From JAUIET01 sp039111475 (GTDB taxonomy: Bacteria; Pseudomonadota; Gammaproteobacteria; Pseudomonadales; JAUIET01), in NCBI GenBank assembly GCA_039111475.1, contig JBCCIP010000031.1, forward strand, positions 1 through 64,000: a stretch of 64,000 nucleotides of DNA, read 5' to 3'. Positions 26,461 through 34,521 of this stretch are shown one piece after another (the stretch's first letter is position 1; each line of letters opens with the position of its first letter). Made by a program: the position numbers and the translations under genes. The notes beneath the pieces are model-generated. The model was not told the origin of the DNA. It made no database searches and saw only the letters and a list, made by a program, of their open reading frames with translations.

Positions 26461-27378
26461 TCAGCCAATCACTGAACCTGGATAACGACGCTCAAGCACG
26501 GATCGTACCCCATCCTTCCAACTCACCTTGCAAGGCCCGGCCAATTGCTGTCGTTTCGCCGGATCGACCACTTTCATGCCCCACGTCGCCATATCAGCCG
26601 TTTCGATTTTCATGTTCATGCCGGTCAAACCCTCAATATAGGTGATCATTTCCTCAACGGTTACCACTTCGTCGCCGCCAAGGTTTACCGTTACTGCAGG
26701 AACGTCGGCATTCGTAATAAGACTCTGCACCTGCTCGGCAATATCATCTTCATGGATAGGGCAGCAATAACTGTCACCGTCGCGCCTACGAATGTAGGCC
26801 ATTCCGTGCTTCATCATCTCGTACAAAGCCATCGGCGCGCCGCCATGACCATGAATACCGTATGCCACATCGAGTCTTGCGATGATGGTTGGCACATTCA
26901 GCTCACGCGCCAGATACCGCACCACGCCTTCCGCCGCAAGCTTGCTCATCGCGTAATGCGGCGCATAGACGGAAAAACCGCCCAGCACTGCGTCTTCTGA
27001 AATCAGCTGGGCCGGATCCTTGGTCTCACGGTAAACCGAATCTGATGACATGTGGAAGAAGGCTTTCACATCTTGGTAGCGGCGCATCAAAAAACCGGTA
27101 CCTTCTGCATTTTGTCGGATTGCTTCGTCTTGAGATTTCGGGAAGGTATTGCAGCCACAATGAAACACATAATCCACATCAGGAAGCGCGCTCATATCCG
27201 CATCATCCATGTTCAAATACACCGTATTCACCTTCTGATCTTCCAGGGCTTGTTTTGCCTTGGTGTCACTGAAGCGAGCGGCGGCCCATACTTTATTGTT
27301 CTTATTCAATTGCTCAGTCAATGTTCGCGCTACCTGACCAGTAGCGCCGGTGACCAGGATTCTTTCATTGCTCAGCAT
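26461..27378 (-). CDS. NAD-dependent epimerase/dehydratase family protein (extended SDR)
   Basis: A 305-residue extended SDR. The cofactor motif is VTGATGQVARTL at residues 8-19, the acid-rich DVDYVFHCG strand follows, and the catalytic pair appears in YAPHYAMSKLAAEG (Tyr-x-x-x-Lys). I start at ATG 27378; the longer frame to 27471 adds 31 residues lacking a family match. It is the first gene of a reverse pair with the phosphotransferase and diverges from the sulfotransferase at 27518. Members act on nucleotide sugars, hydroxysteroids or other alcohols; given the partner, a non-sugar substrate is plausible but unproven. Confidence 0.85.
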   Translation of the reverse strand: MLSNERILVTGATGQVARTLTEQLNKNNKVWAAARFSDTKAKQALEDQKVNTVYLNMDDADMSALPDVDYVFHCGCNTFPKSQDEAIRQNAEGTGFLMRRYQDVKAFFHMSSDSVYRETKDPAQLISEDAVLGGFSVYAPHYAMSKLAAEGVVRYLARELNVPTIIARLDVAYGIHGHGGAPMALYEMMKHGMAYIRRRDGDSYCCPIHEDDIAEQVQSLITNADVPAVTVNLGGDEVVTVEEMITYIEGLTGMNMKIETADMATWGMKVVDPAKRQQLAGPCKVSWKDGVRSVLERRYPGSVIG

Positions 27379-27517
27379 AGATAATGACTCACGTGTGCTG
27401 TTGGGAACTTGGCAGTTTAGCAGTTGCGAATAGCGGCTGTGTGCAAGCTGCAGTTGATGAGCATTAGGCAAATGTAATCTTGCTATCTGTTATGGTGATA
27501 GCGAGTACCATGAGCCC

Positions 27518-28663
27518 ATGCATTTTGACTTCGACTACTACTTTATCGTCCTGCGCTACGTCTGGCGGCTAAATGGCCACCCAAAGCGAAACACGCTATT
27601 GATACGTTTATTGGTACAGGTGCCGTTAGAAAGCCTGTTCCACTCGATTTTCCTATTGCTGGACTGGGTGTTCTTCCCGAGCCTATGGCGCCAAGAGATC
27701 AAAGATCCGGTATTCATAGTAGGCCATCAACGCAGCGGCACCACACTGATGCACAGATTAATGAGCAGCGATGGCGACCGCTTCAGCTACTTCCTCTACT
27801 GGGAAATGTTTTTCCCCTCGCTGCTGCAAAAGAAAATAATTCGCGGCATAGGCTGGCTGGACCAGCGTCTCTTAGGCGAATGGATGAAGAAAAAATTAAC
27901 GGTTTGGGATGACAAAACCTTTGGACCCTACCGGCATATGCATTACATGAGCCTATGGGCGGCAGAGGAAGATGCATTTTCTCTGAAGCCTGCCTTCGTA
28001 AGCCAACAGTGGGCACTGGATTTACCCATCATGCACGTTCTCGATCAATTCCACCTCGATAAAATGCCAAAAAAACAGGCGGGTTGGATGCGCTTTTATC
28101 GCGGTGTGATCAAACGCCAGCTGGTCTTGAATGGCGGCACCAAAATACATCTCGCGAAAAATCCGGTTATGTGTGGGTGGGTTGAAACCCTGATCAATTA
28201 TTTTCCCGGCGCGCGCATTGTAGTGATGATGCGAGACCCCGCGCAGTGCATACCCAGCGGCATGCGATTAGTGGAATCTACCTGGCAAGGCAATGGATGG
28301 AGCAAAGCGGACTACGCCGAATCGCAAGCCATGTTGTTAAAGACGTGTTTTGAGAGTTTCCAGAATCCCAGAGAAGTACTGGCCAGATACCCAGACACAC
28401 CTCAGATTGTGGTGGATTACCGAGATCTGACTAACAAGCCGAGAGAAACCACGTCTGACGTTTATAGAGCGCTTGGACTTGAGTTGAGCAATGAATTCGA
28501 TCAATTGCTTCAACAAAAAGGCGAGCGTGAAAAACAACACAAATCAAAATTCAAATACAGTATCGAGGATTTTGACGTCACTTTTGAGCAAATTGAATCT
28601 GAATTGGCTGAGTTTTACGAAGAATATGATTGGCCGAAACACAGTCAGGGTTTAGCAAAGTAA
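27518..28663 (+). CDS. Sulfotransferase family protein
   Basis: A 381-residue PAPS-dependent sulfotransferase-like protein. The 5'-phosphosulfate loop is VGHQRSGTTLMHRLM near residues 67-81, and the 3'-phosphate region is MMRDPAQCIPSGM near residue 241, with the conserved arginine and serine. The N-terminus (residues 25-50) has a hydrophobic stretch, LVQVPLESLFHSIFLLLDW, that may anchor it to the membrane. Proteins of this Sulfotransfer_3 subgroup are frequent in marine proteobacteria; the sulfate acceptor is unknown, and some may not be sulfotransferases at all. No PAPS-synthesis gene is present in the window. The gene is monocistronic, followed by repeat copy 3. Confidence 0.82.
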   Translation: MHFDFDYYFIVLRYVWRLNGHPKRNTLLIRLLVQVPLESLFHSIFLLLDWVFFPSLWRQEIKDPVFIVGHQRSGTTLMHRLMSSDGDRFSYFLYWEMFFPSLLQKKIIRGIGWLDQRLLGEWMKKKLTVWDDKTFGPYRHMHYMSLWAAEEDAFSLKPAFVSQQWALDLPIMHVLDQFHLDKMPKKQAGWMRFYRGVIKRQLVLNGGTKIHLAKNPVMCGWVETLINYFPGARIVVMMRDPAQCIPSGMRLVESTWQGNGWSKADYAESQAMLLKTCFESFQNPREVLARYPDTPQIVVDYRDLTNKPRETTSDVYRALGLELSNEFDQLLQQKGEREKQHKSKFKYSIEDFDVTFEQIESELAEFYEEYDWPKHSQGLAK

Positions 28664-28710
28664 TCTGAATTAATTTGTTCATGTTCATGCAAGCTGATAT
28701 CAGTACTGAG

Positions 28711-28842
28711 GTGTTGAGGCAAGAATTGGGTAGGGAGACTGGGTGAGGGAGGGACCCCGAACACACCAATAGTAGGTCGTTTAGGGAAGCCTACAAGGAC
28801 GTATTTACGGCGTGTCTACCTACCCAATACTTGCCTCAACGC
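28711..28842 (-). repeat. Dispersed hairpin repeat, copy 3
   Basis: Arms at 28711-28737 and 28816-28842 are 27 bases and pair with three mismatches (left arm begins GTGTTGAGGCAAGAATTGGG). On the minus strand the core lies at about 28751-28814 and reads CACGCCGTAAATACGTCC, then GGCTTCCCTAAACGACCTAC and TATTGGTGTGTTCGGGGTCC. It has lost the CCCATCCATGG centre seen in copies 2 and 4 but keeps the rest. It lies 48 bases after the sulfotransferase stop and ends about 60 bases before the next SDR start. Confidence 0.78.
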
Positions 28843-28901
28843 CAGACTTGATGAAGAGGCATTGATCATTCGAGTTCGAAAAATATTCAAAGGAGAATCT
28901 A

Positions 28902-29741
28902 ATGGGCGCACTAAAAGGCAAAACAGCATTTATCACGGGCTCAAGCCGTGGCATAGGCAAAGCCACCGCACAACGTTTTGCGGCCGAAGGCGCAAACGTA
29001 GTACTCAGTGCCTCGCGCATGGGTGAACATGGTTCGCTACCAGGCACCTTACAAAGCGCCGTTGAAGAAATAAAAGAAGGCGGCGGGAATGCAGCCGCCG
29101 TAGTCTGCGATCTACTCGATGCCGATGCTAGAGCAACATTAATCGAACAAGTCAGCGAACCCTTTGGACCCATCGATATTTTGATCAACAACGCCGCCGC
29201 CGGTGTCATGAAATTACCCAGCCAAATCAGCAGTGCTGAGCGCAATATGATGTTTGACCTAAACGTCAACGTACCGGTAGAACTCACCCAGCAAGCAATT
29301 CCCGCCATGAAAGAAAAAGGTCAGGGCTGGGTTCTCAATATCAGCAGCAGAACCGCAGAATTGATTGAGTTGCCGTATCCTGACATGCCCATCGCCGCCT
29401 GGGTGGTCGGCGCCTATGGTGCCAGCAAAGCAGCGCTAAATCGATACTCCGAAATACTCGCGCACGAATTAGTCGAACATCGCATTTACGTAAACGCCAT
29501 GTCGCCTTCGTATATCTGCTTAACCAACGTAGGACCAGAAGTAGAAGCAATCGCCAAGCGACGACCCGACATGGTAGAGCCGGTTGAATTGATGGCCGAA
29601 GCGGCATTAACCTTGTGCAGCGGTACTCATGTTGCGCAATTTTGTTACAGCCGGGACATCGTGTTTACAACCGGCAATAGAGTAATGAGCCTGGACGGCA
29701 AGACCCTACTGGGTGACGCCAGAATGCCTTGCGTTTTGTAG
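28902..29741 (+). CDS. Short-chain dehydrogenase/reductase (SDR)
   Basis: A 279-residue SDR with a strong AAGGAG before ATG 28902. The cofactor loop is TGSSRGIGKATAQRF, NNAAAG replaces NNAG, and the catalytic residues are in NISSRTAE and AYGASKAALNRY. The MGEHGSLPGTLQSAVEEI insertion after the second strand is also seen, in part, in the SDR at 13428, pointing to the same subgroup. Likely soluble and NADP-dependent. Single gene, convergent with the acyl-CoA dehydrogenase at 29752 with ten bases between stops. Substrate unknown. Confidence 0.9.
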   Translation: MGALKGKTAFITGSSRGIGKATAQRFAAEGANVVLSASRMGEHGSLPGTLQSAVEEIKEGGGNAAAVVCDLLDADARATLIEQVSEPFGPIDILINNAAAGVMKLPSQISSAERNMMFDLNVNVPVELTQQAIPAMKEKGQGWVLNISSRTAELIELPYPDMPIAAWVVGAYGASKAALNRYSEILAHELVEHRIYVNAMSPSYICLTNVGPEVEAIAKRRPDMVEPVELMAEAALTLCSGTHVAQFCYSRDIVFTTGNRVMSLDGKTLLGDARMPCVL

Positions 29742-29751
29742 AGCCGCGCAG

Positions 29752-31446
29752 CTAGTCCGCGTTCTCAATTAAGTTTCGAGCTATTACCTTCAGTGCTAAG
29801 GTTTCTTCCGTACCCTCAAAAATTGACAGCACCCGCGCGTCCAAAAAATAGCGGCTAACGGCGGTCTCTTCCGAATAGCCCATGCCGCCATGAATTTGCT
29901 GCGCCTCACGAGTCACCCATTCAGATACTTTGCACGCAAAGAACTTCACCAGACTGGCCTCCATCTGCCCTTCGCCTCTGTCGATTAGCCTGCCTACTGC
30001 ATACGTAAATTGCCGGCAAACTGCAAGGTATAGGCCCATACGTGCCAATTTGATTTTAGTAAGCTGATACTCGCCAATCGGCCGCTTAAATACTTGCCGG
30101 TCTTTGGCGTACTCGTGGGCCTTGTCATAAGCCACTTGCATAGTACCCACCGCGCGCGCAGCAGTTTGAATTCTGCCGCCGGAAAAACCCTGCATCATCG
30201 AATAGAATCCGCGTCCTAAGCCCTCTTCACCGCCGACCAGATTGGCGTCCGGCACAAAGTAATTATCGAAATGCAGTTCAAAGCTGTGCATACCACGGTA
30301 ACCAATGGTAGGGATTGCGTGGCCACTCACCGTGCCGCCCTGGTCTTGCAGATGGCTAAACTTGTGACCAGCAAAAGCAGGTTTGTCTACCAGAAACAGA
30401 GACAATCCACGGTGTCCCGCTTCGGGATCCGGATTCGTGCGCGCAAGCAATACAATCACATTTGCTTTACCACAAAACGTACACCAGGTTTTACTGCCAT
30501 TCAACAACCAGCCGCCATCAGTGCGAGTAGCCGGTAGTCTGACGCTGGCAACATCCGACCCATAATCGGGTTCGGTAACAGCGATTGCACTCAGATATTC
30601 GCCGCTGGCGAGTTTCGGCAACCAGTGTTGGCGCTGTTGCTCTGTGCCGCCTGCCATCAAAGCCTTGCACATTATTTCCGGGCGCGTGATTAGCGACCCG
30701 GCCGCACAAAGCGAACCGGTTGATAAAGCTTCAGTAACCACAATCATACCTGTAGTGTCTTCACCTTCATCGGGCTGATAACCGCCGTATCGTTCGGGAA
30801 TAGACAAACCGAATACACCCATTTCCGTCAAAGCGGTCAGTATTTCTTTGGGTATATCTGTATCAAAGCGATGGATGTTTTCAGCCCGCGGCGTCACAAC
30901 TTTCCTGGCAAAACGTTGAAAGTTGTCTGCCATGGCTTGATGCGCGCTGTCCAGCTGACTGTCGCCCAGGTAGTCAGGCGCAGTGCAGAAGTCCTCGCCC
31001 AGTGACTCGAGCGCTGCGGCGCTATTGTATTTGCTGGCCCACGCAATCAATTCTTGCGCTTCAAAAGCTTGCTTATACGTCGCTGTATCTAATTGGAAAT
31101 CCGCCAAACGAACAGCAAGTCCAGAACGCAGATTAGCAAACACCTCAGCGCAATAGACCAGGGCCATCTTTTCTTCCAGCAGAACAGTATTACCGGGTTG
31201 TTTTGTCCGGGCGTTTTGTGCGAACCTTATCGTATGATCTGCTGCAGTGAGCTCCGCACTGTAACGAGCCAACTCGAAGCAGGCCAGTTGATGGTGGTCC
31301 AACAAATGGTGATCGAATTGCTGTTCAGTGCATGCAGCCTTTAATCCAGAGTAGCTAGTCGCCAGCAGTTTATGCATGCTGGCGGTCGCGGCGCGACAGG
31401 TCAGCATGTCGTCCTGATGGCCGTCAAAAATTTCGCTCTGCGTCAT
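29752..31446 (-). CDS. Acyl-CoA dehydrogenase with N-terminal extension, (2S)-methylsuccinyl-CoA-dehydrogenase-like
   Basis: A 564-residue protein: residues 1-150 form an extra helical domain, and the rest is an acyl-CoA dehydrogenase. Segments AVTEPDYGSDVASVRLPATR, KTWCTFCGKANVIVLLARTN, IGYRGMHSFELHFD and AARAVGTMQVAYDKAHEYA resemble, from memory, the methylsuccinyl-CoA dehydrogenase of the ethylmalonyl-CoA pathway, which has a similar N-terminal extension. The C-terminus VLSIFEGTEETLALKVIARN keeps the FEGT glutamate, so this one should be catalytically conventional. I start at ATG 31446 rather than 31575, which would overlap the divergent SDR start. No other ethylmalonyl-CoA gene is in the window, so the substrate may be another branched acyl-CoA. 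Confidence 0.82.
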   Translation of the reverse strand: MTQSEIFDGHQDDMLTCRAATASMHKLLATSYSGLKAACTEQQFDHHLLDHHQLACFELARYSAELTAADHTIRFAQNARTKQPGNTVLLEEKMALVYCAEVFANLRSGLAVRLADFQLDTATYKQAFEAQELIAWASKYNSAAALESLGEDFCTAPDYLGDSQLDSAHQAMADNFQRFARKVVTPRAENIHRFDTDIPKEILTALTEMGVFGLSIPERYGGYQPDEGEDTTGMIVVTEALSTGSLCAAGSLITRPEIMCKALMAGGTEQQRQHWLPKLASGEYLSAIAVTEPDYGSDVASVRLPATRTDGGWLLNGSKTWCTFCGKANVIVLLARTNPDPEAGHRGLSLFLVDKPAFAGHKFSHLQDQGGTVSGHAIPTIGYRGMHSFELHFDNYFVPDANLVGGEEGLGRGFYSMMQGFSGGRIQTAARAVGTMQVAYDKAHEYAKDRQVFKRPIGEYQLTKIKLARMGLYLAVCRQFTYAVGRLIDRGEGQMEASLVKFFACKVSEWVTREAQQIHGGMGYSEETAVSRYFLDARVLSIFEGTEETLALKVIARNLIENAD

Positions 31447-31574
31447 GTGTATTACGTCGCCTGCCGTACTTTTCTGGAATTCGTGGATTTTACTACAACG
31501 GCGCTGTTGTTTATCACATAATGTGTTTTGTGTGAGTCTTCGCTTATGGCGCACAACAGCCAAGAGGAATAGCA

Positions 31575-32333
31575 ATGCAGTTGCAAGATAAAGTAGTTAT
31601 TGTGACCGGAGCCGCACGCGGCTTGGGGCGTGCATACGCCGAGGCGATGGCTGCTGAAGGTGCCTCAATTGTGGCTTGTGATACTAATAGCTGCGCGGAC
31701 ACTGTTGAAACAATACGTGCACGCGGTGGGAAAATTGAAAGTACTGTCACTGATATCACCATCATGAGCAGTTGCCACGAGCTGGCAGACTTTGCGCTGG
31801 AAAGCTTTGGACGGGTTGATGTGCTAGTGAACAATGCGGCTCTTTACGCAGGGCTTCAGGGTGCCAGGTTCGAAGACTTACCTGAGGACCAGTGGGATCA
31901 AGTGATGCAGGTCAACATTAAAGGTGTATGGCAAACCTGCAAAGCGGTAGTGCAACCCATGCGTGAGGCGGGCGGCGGTTCGATTATCAATATCTCATCG
32001 CTCGCGGCTGTGTTTGGACTACCCTATGGCCTGGATTATGTAGCGTCAAAAGCAGCGGTGATTGGGATGACCAGAACCATGGCCAGAGAATTAGGCAGAG
32101 ACCGTATTAGGGTGAACGCGGTTGCTCCGTCTGCCGTCATGACCGAAGGCACCGAGGAGTTTTTTGGTGAGAAGTTTGAAAAAGCGAAATCCGTCATTGC
32201 CTCAGGCCAATTGATACAGCGTAATCTGGAAACAGCCGATATTACTGGTACAGTGATTTATCTGGCATCTGACTCAAGTGCCTTTGTCACGGGTCAAACG
32301 CATATGGTTGATGGCGGCTCGTGGTTTCTATAG
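31575..32333 (+). CDS. Short-chain dehydrogenase/reductase (SDR)
   Basis: A 252-residue classical SDR starting at ATG 31575 behind GAGGAA. It shows VTGAARGLGRAYAEAM, NNAALYAG, ISSLAAVFG and LDYVASKAAVIGM for the catalytic Tyr-x-x-x-Lys, ending TGQTHMVDGGSWFL. It diverges from the extended acyl-CoA dehydrogenase across about 128 bases, suggesting shared control, and is convergent with the SnoaL-like gene nine bases away. Its partner and substrate are not evident, but 3-hydroxyacyl-CoA or alcohol oxidation would suit the block. Confidence 0.9.
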   Translation: MQLQDKVVIVTGAARGLGRAYAEAMAAEGASIVACDTNSCADTVETIRARGGKIESTVTDITIMSSCHELADFALESFGRVDVLVNNAALYAGLQGARFEDLPEDQWDQVMQVNIKGVWQTCKAVVQPMREAGGGSIINISSLAAVFGLPYGLDYVASKAAVIGMTRTMARELGRDRIRVNAVAPSAVMTEGTEEFFGEKFEKAKSVIASGQLIQRNLETADITGTVIYLASDSSAFVTGQTHMVDGGSWFL

Positions 32334-32342
32334 TTAAGAGCA

Positions 32343-32849
32343 CTAAATCTCCGTGGCAATTGCATGCAAGCCACCCAATTCAACGGCTTCTAACAAACCT
32401 GCGCTGTCTTTTCTCATCATCAGATTGGTGGAAATCGTATAAACGGATTCCTGAATTTTCCACTCGCCATCTTCTTTACGGTATTTATCTTCGTAGAATC
32501 CACCCATAAGCTGGGCCACGCCTTTCTCAGAGTCGAGTAGTTGAAAGTGAATACGCCATCGCCCGCTGGCGGTGGTTTCATCAATGATGTTTATTTCCGG
32601 CCCAATCCCGTAGTGCTGGTCAAGGTGTGCAGGGCTTTGGGTCATGGACTGAAAGACCGCAACGAAATCTTCCGCTCGCTCGTAGCGGCCGATAAATCCT
32701 GCGTCGATCAGGCAGTCGGTTTTAGTGAAGCAGGCCAAAACCGCGGGCGCGTCTCGCATATCGCATGCGTACAAGTATCGCAGCTTCAATTGTTTTATCG
32801 CTTCAATATCTTCCAAAATAGTGATTCTGCGTTCCAGGCTATCGCTCAC
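32343..32849 (-). CDS. SnoaL/NTF2-like domain protein
   Basis: A 168-residue protein with the cone-shaped NTF2-like fold signature: the opening helix ILEDIEAIKQLKLRYLYACD followed by MRDAPAVLACFTKTDCLIDA, then strands with GRWRIHFQLLD and GGFYEDKYRKEDGEWKIQES. Members include steroid isomerases, small dehydratases and ring-hydroxylating-oxygenase beta subunits, as well as non-enzymatic binders. The start is GTG 32849 with a good AAGGAG. It lies eleven bases after the stop of the SDR at 32860, as third gene of the reverse operon enoyl-CoA hydratase - SDR - SnoaL. An isomerase or dehydratase role in the same pathway is possible. Confidence 0.8.
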   Translation of the reverse strand: MSDSLERRITILEDIEAIKQLKLRYLYACDMRDAPAVLACFTKTDCLIDAGFIGRYERAEDFVAVFQSMTQSPAHLDQHYGIGPEINIIDETTASGRWRIHFQLLDSEKGVAQLMGGFYEDKYRKEDGEWKIQESVYTISTNLMMRKDSAGLLEAVELGGLHAIATEI

Positions 32850-32859
32850 TGTTCGCTCC

Positions 32860-33615
32860 TTACAGGTTTAGTTTTAGAAGATCTACGCCGGTACCACTGT
32901 CAACCGCTATGCATTGGCCATTGATGTACGCTGCCTCTTCACTGGCAAGAAACGCAACTGCTTTTGCTATATCCGTGGGAGTACAAGGTGGCACGTCGAC
33001 CAATGCAGAACCAGTAAGTGATGCAGCAAGTCGGTCTACGCCCGCTGTGTTATCCACGGCGCCTGGTTCTATTGCATTGACACGAATCCCTTGTTTACGC
33101 CACTCAACGGCACAGGTTCTGGTCAATGAATTAACGCCCGCTTTGGCGGCCGCTGCGTGGGCTTGATACGGTATACCGGCCCCCTCAAACGGCGCTGAAA
33201 TATTGATGATGTTGCCACCGTGTTCTTTGAACCAGGCGTCATAGCACGCCTTGGTCATATTGAAGGTACCATTAAGGTCGATATCAATTACTGTCTTGAA
33301 GCCGTTATACGAGAGGTTTTCGATTAGTGCGGGAAAGTTACCGGCGGCATTATTGACTAACACATCCAGGCTTCCGAATTCGGTGACTACCCATGCGGCC
33401 GTCGCTTGCACATCGGCAGGATCACGAATATCACATGGTTGTGCGATCGCTCGGATGCCTAAGGCTTGCAGTTCTTCGCAAGCGGATTGCAACGCCTCTT
33501 GCTTGCGGCTGCAAATGGCCACATGAGCACCTAGCAAGCCCATATGACTTGCAATACCTTTTCCAATTCCGGTAGCGCCGCCGGTGATCAGAACTGCTTT
33601 ACCTTGAAAACTCAT
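32860..33615 (-). CDS. Short-chain dehydrogenase/reductase, 2,4-dienoyl-CoA-reductase-like
   Basis: A 251-residue SDR with ITGGATGIGKGIASHM and NNAAGNFPALIENLSYNGFK; the latter segment is characteristic of peroxisomal-type 2,4-dienoyl-CoA reductases (DECR2), which lack the usual catalytic tyrosine. In agreement, the position after NISAPFEGAGIPYQAHAAAA has HAAAAKAG, with no Tyr but a conserved Lys. It therefore probably reduces a dienoyl-CoA rather than oxidising an alcohol. ATG 33615 overlaps the stop of the enoyl-CoA hydratase gene by four bases (ATGA), so translation is coupled; the paired reactions fit degradation of unsaturated acyl-CoAs. Confidence 0.85.
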   Translation of the reverse strand: MSFQGKAVLITGGATGIGKGIASHMGLLGAHVAICSRKQEALQSACEELQALGIRAIAQPCDIRDPADVQATAAWVVTEFGSLDVLVNNAAGNFPALIENLSYNGFKTVIDIDLNGTFNMTKACYDAWFKEHGGNIINISAPFEGAGIPYQAHAAAAKAGVNSLTRTCAVEWRKQGIRVNAIEPGAVDNTAGVDRLAASLTGSALVDVPPCTPTDIAKAVAFLASEEAAYINGQCIAVDSGTGVDLLKLNL

Positions 33616-34379
33616 TTTTCTTTACGGCCGTGTTCCAGTACTTTCTTTCGCCGCTGTTCAATCATATGTGCGGCGGCTTGTTTAGCAGACTCTATCGCCG
33701 TTTTCTCTTCATATTCCAGGGCATCATCGAAGTTCATAGTGAAGCCGTCATCTATCAGGGCTTTGTATTCTTCCAGCACATTGGGAACGCAGGCGCACAT
33801 TGCATTCGCCAATTCCATTGCTGATTCCACCAGCTGTTCAGCAGGGTAAACGTGATTTACCAGCCCCCATTCGTAAGCTTGCTCGGCAAACAAAGGGCGG
33901 CCGGTGAACGACAATTCTTTTGCTCGGGATATTCCAATCATTCGCGGTAAGCGTTGACTAAGACCCCAACCGGCCAGTATGCCAACCAGTGCGTGCGTAT
34001 CCGCAAACCGTGCATTTTCAGACGCCAGCAATACGTCGCACGCCAGTGCCAGCTCAAATCCGCCGGTAACCGCATGCCCATTCACTGCCGCAATGATGGG
34101 CCCTTTGAAGCGCCGCATAATTCGCGCCATGTCATTGGTCACTTCTTCGGCTGCAGAATCTGAATTGCCTGAACCCAGTTCTTTCAGATCAAAACCGGCA
34201 CAGAACGCCTTACCGTTGCCCGTGATGACGATTACCCTGATGTTTGTATCGTCGATGCAGTCTTCGAAAGCTGCAATGAAATCCTTTCGCAACTGGCGTG
34301 AGATCGCGTTCATGGACTGGGGCCGATTTAGCCGCAACAAGGCAACAGCGTCGTGTTTCTCTACCAATACAGTACTCAT
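33612..34379 (-). CDS. Enoyl-CoA hydratase/isomerase family protein
   Basis: A 255-residue crotonase-fold protein. The oxyanion-hole strands are KAFCAGFDLKELGSG near residue 60 and AAVNGHAVTGGFELALACD near residue 96. The acidic position that follows in FADTHALVGILAGWG has no canonical second glutamate, so hydratase versus isomerase or hydrolase activity cannot be stated. The C-terminus carries AHMIEQRRKKVLEHGRKEK. I start at ATG 34379 because the extra residues up to 34436 do not match the family. First gene of the reverse operon with the dienoyl-reductase-like SDR and SnoaL-like protein; it diverges from the luciferase-like gene. Confidence 0.87.
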   Translation of the reverse strand: MSTVLVEKHDAVALLRLNRPQSMNAISRQLRKDFIAAFEDCIDDTNIRVIVITGNGKAFCAGFDLKELGSGNSDSAAEEVTNDMARIMRRFKGPIIAAVNGHAVTGGFELALACDVLLASENARFADTHALVGILAGWGLSQRLPRMIGISRAKELSFTGRPLFAEQAYEWGLVNHVYPAEQLVESAMELANAMCACVPNVLEEYKALIDDGFTMNFDDALEYEEKTAIESAKQAAAHMIEQRRKKVLEHGRKEK

Positions 34380-34521
34380 GACAAAAGGGTTCCGCACATA
34401 ACTTGATTGCCAGTGTACCGCGAGCACGACATGCATTGCAGAGCCTAAAGTTTCCGTAAGTGAGCAGGGGTGGGGCGGCGCCGCGGTATAATCAATGTTC
34501 TGCCAATGGAGAATCGGTGCA

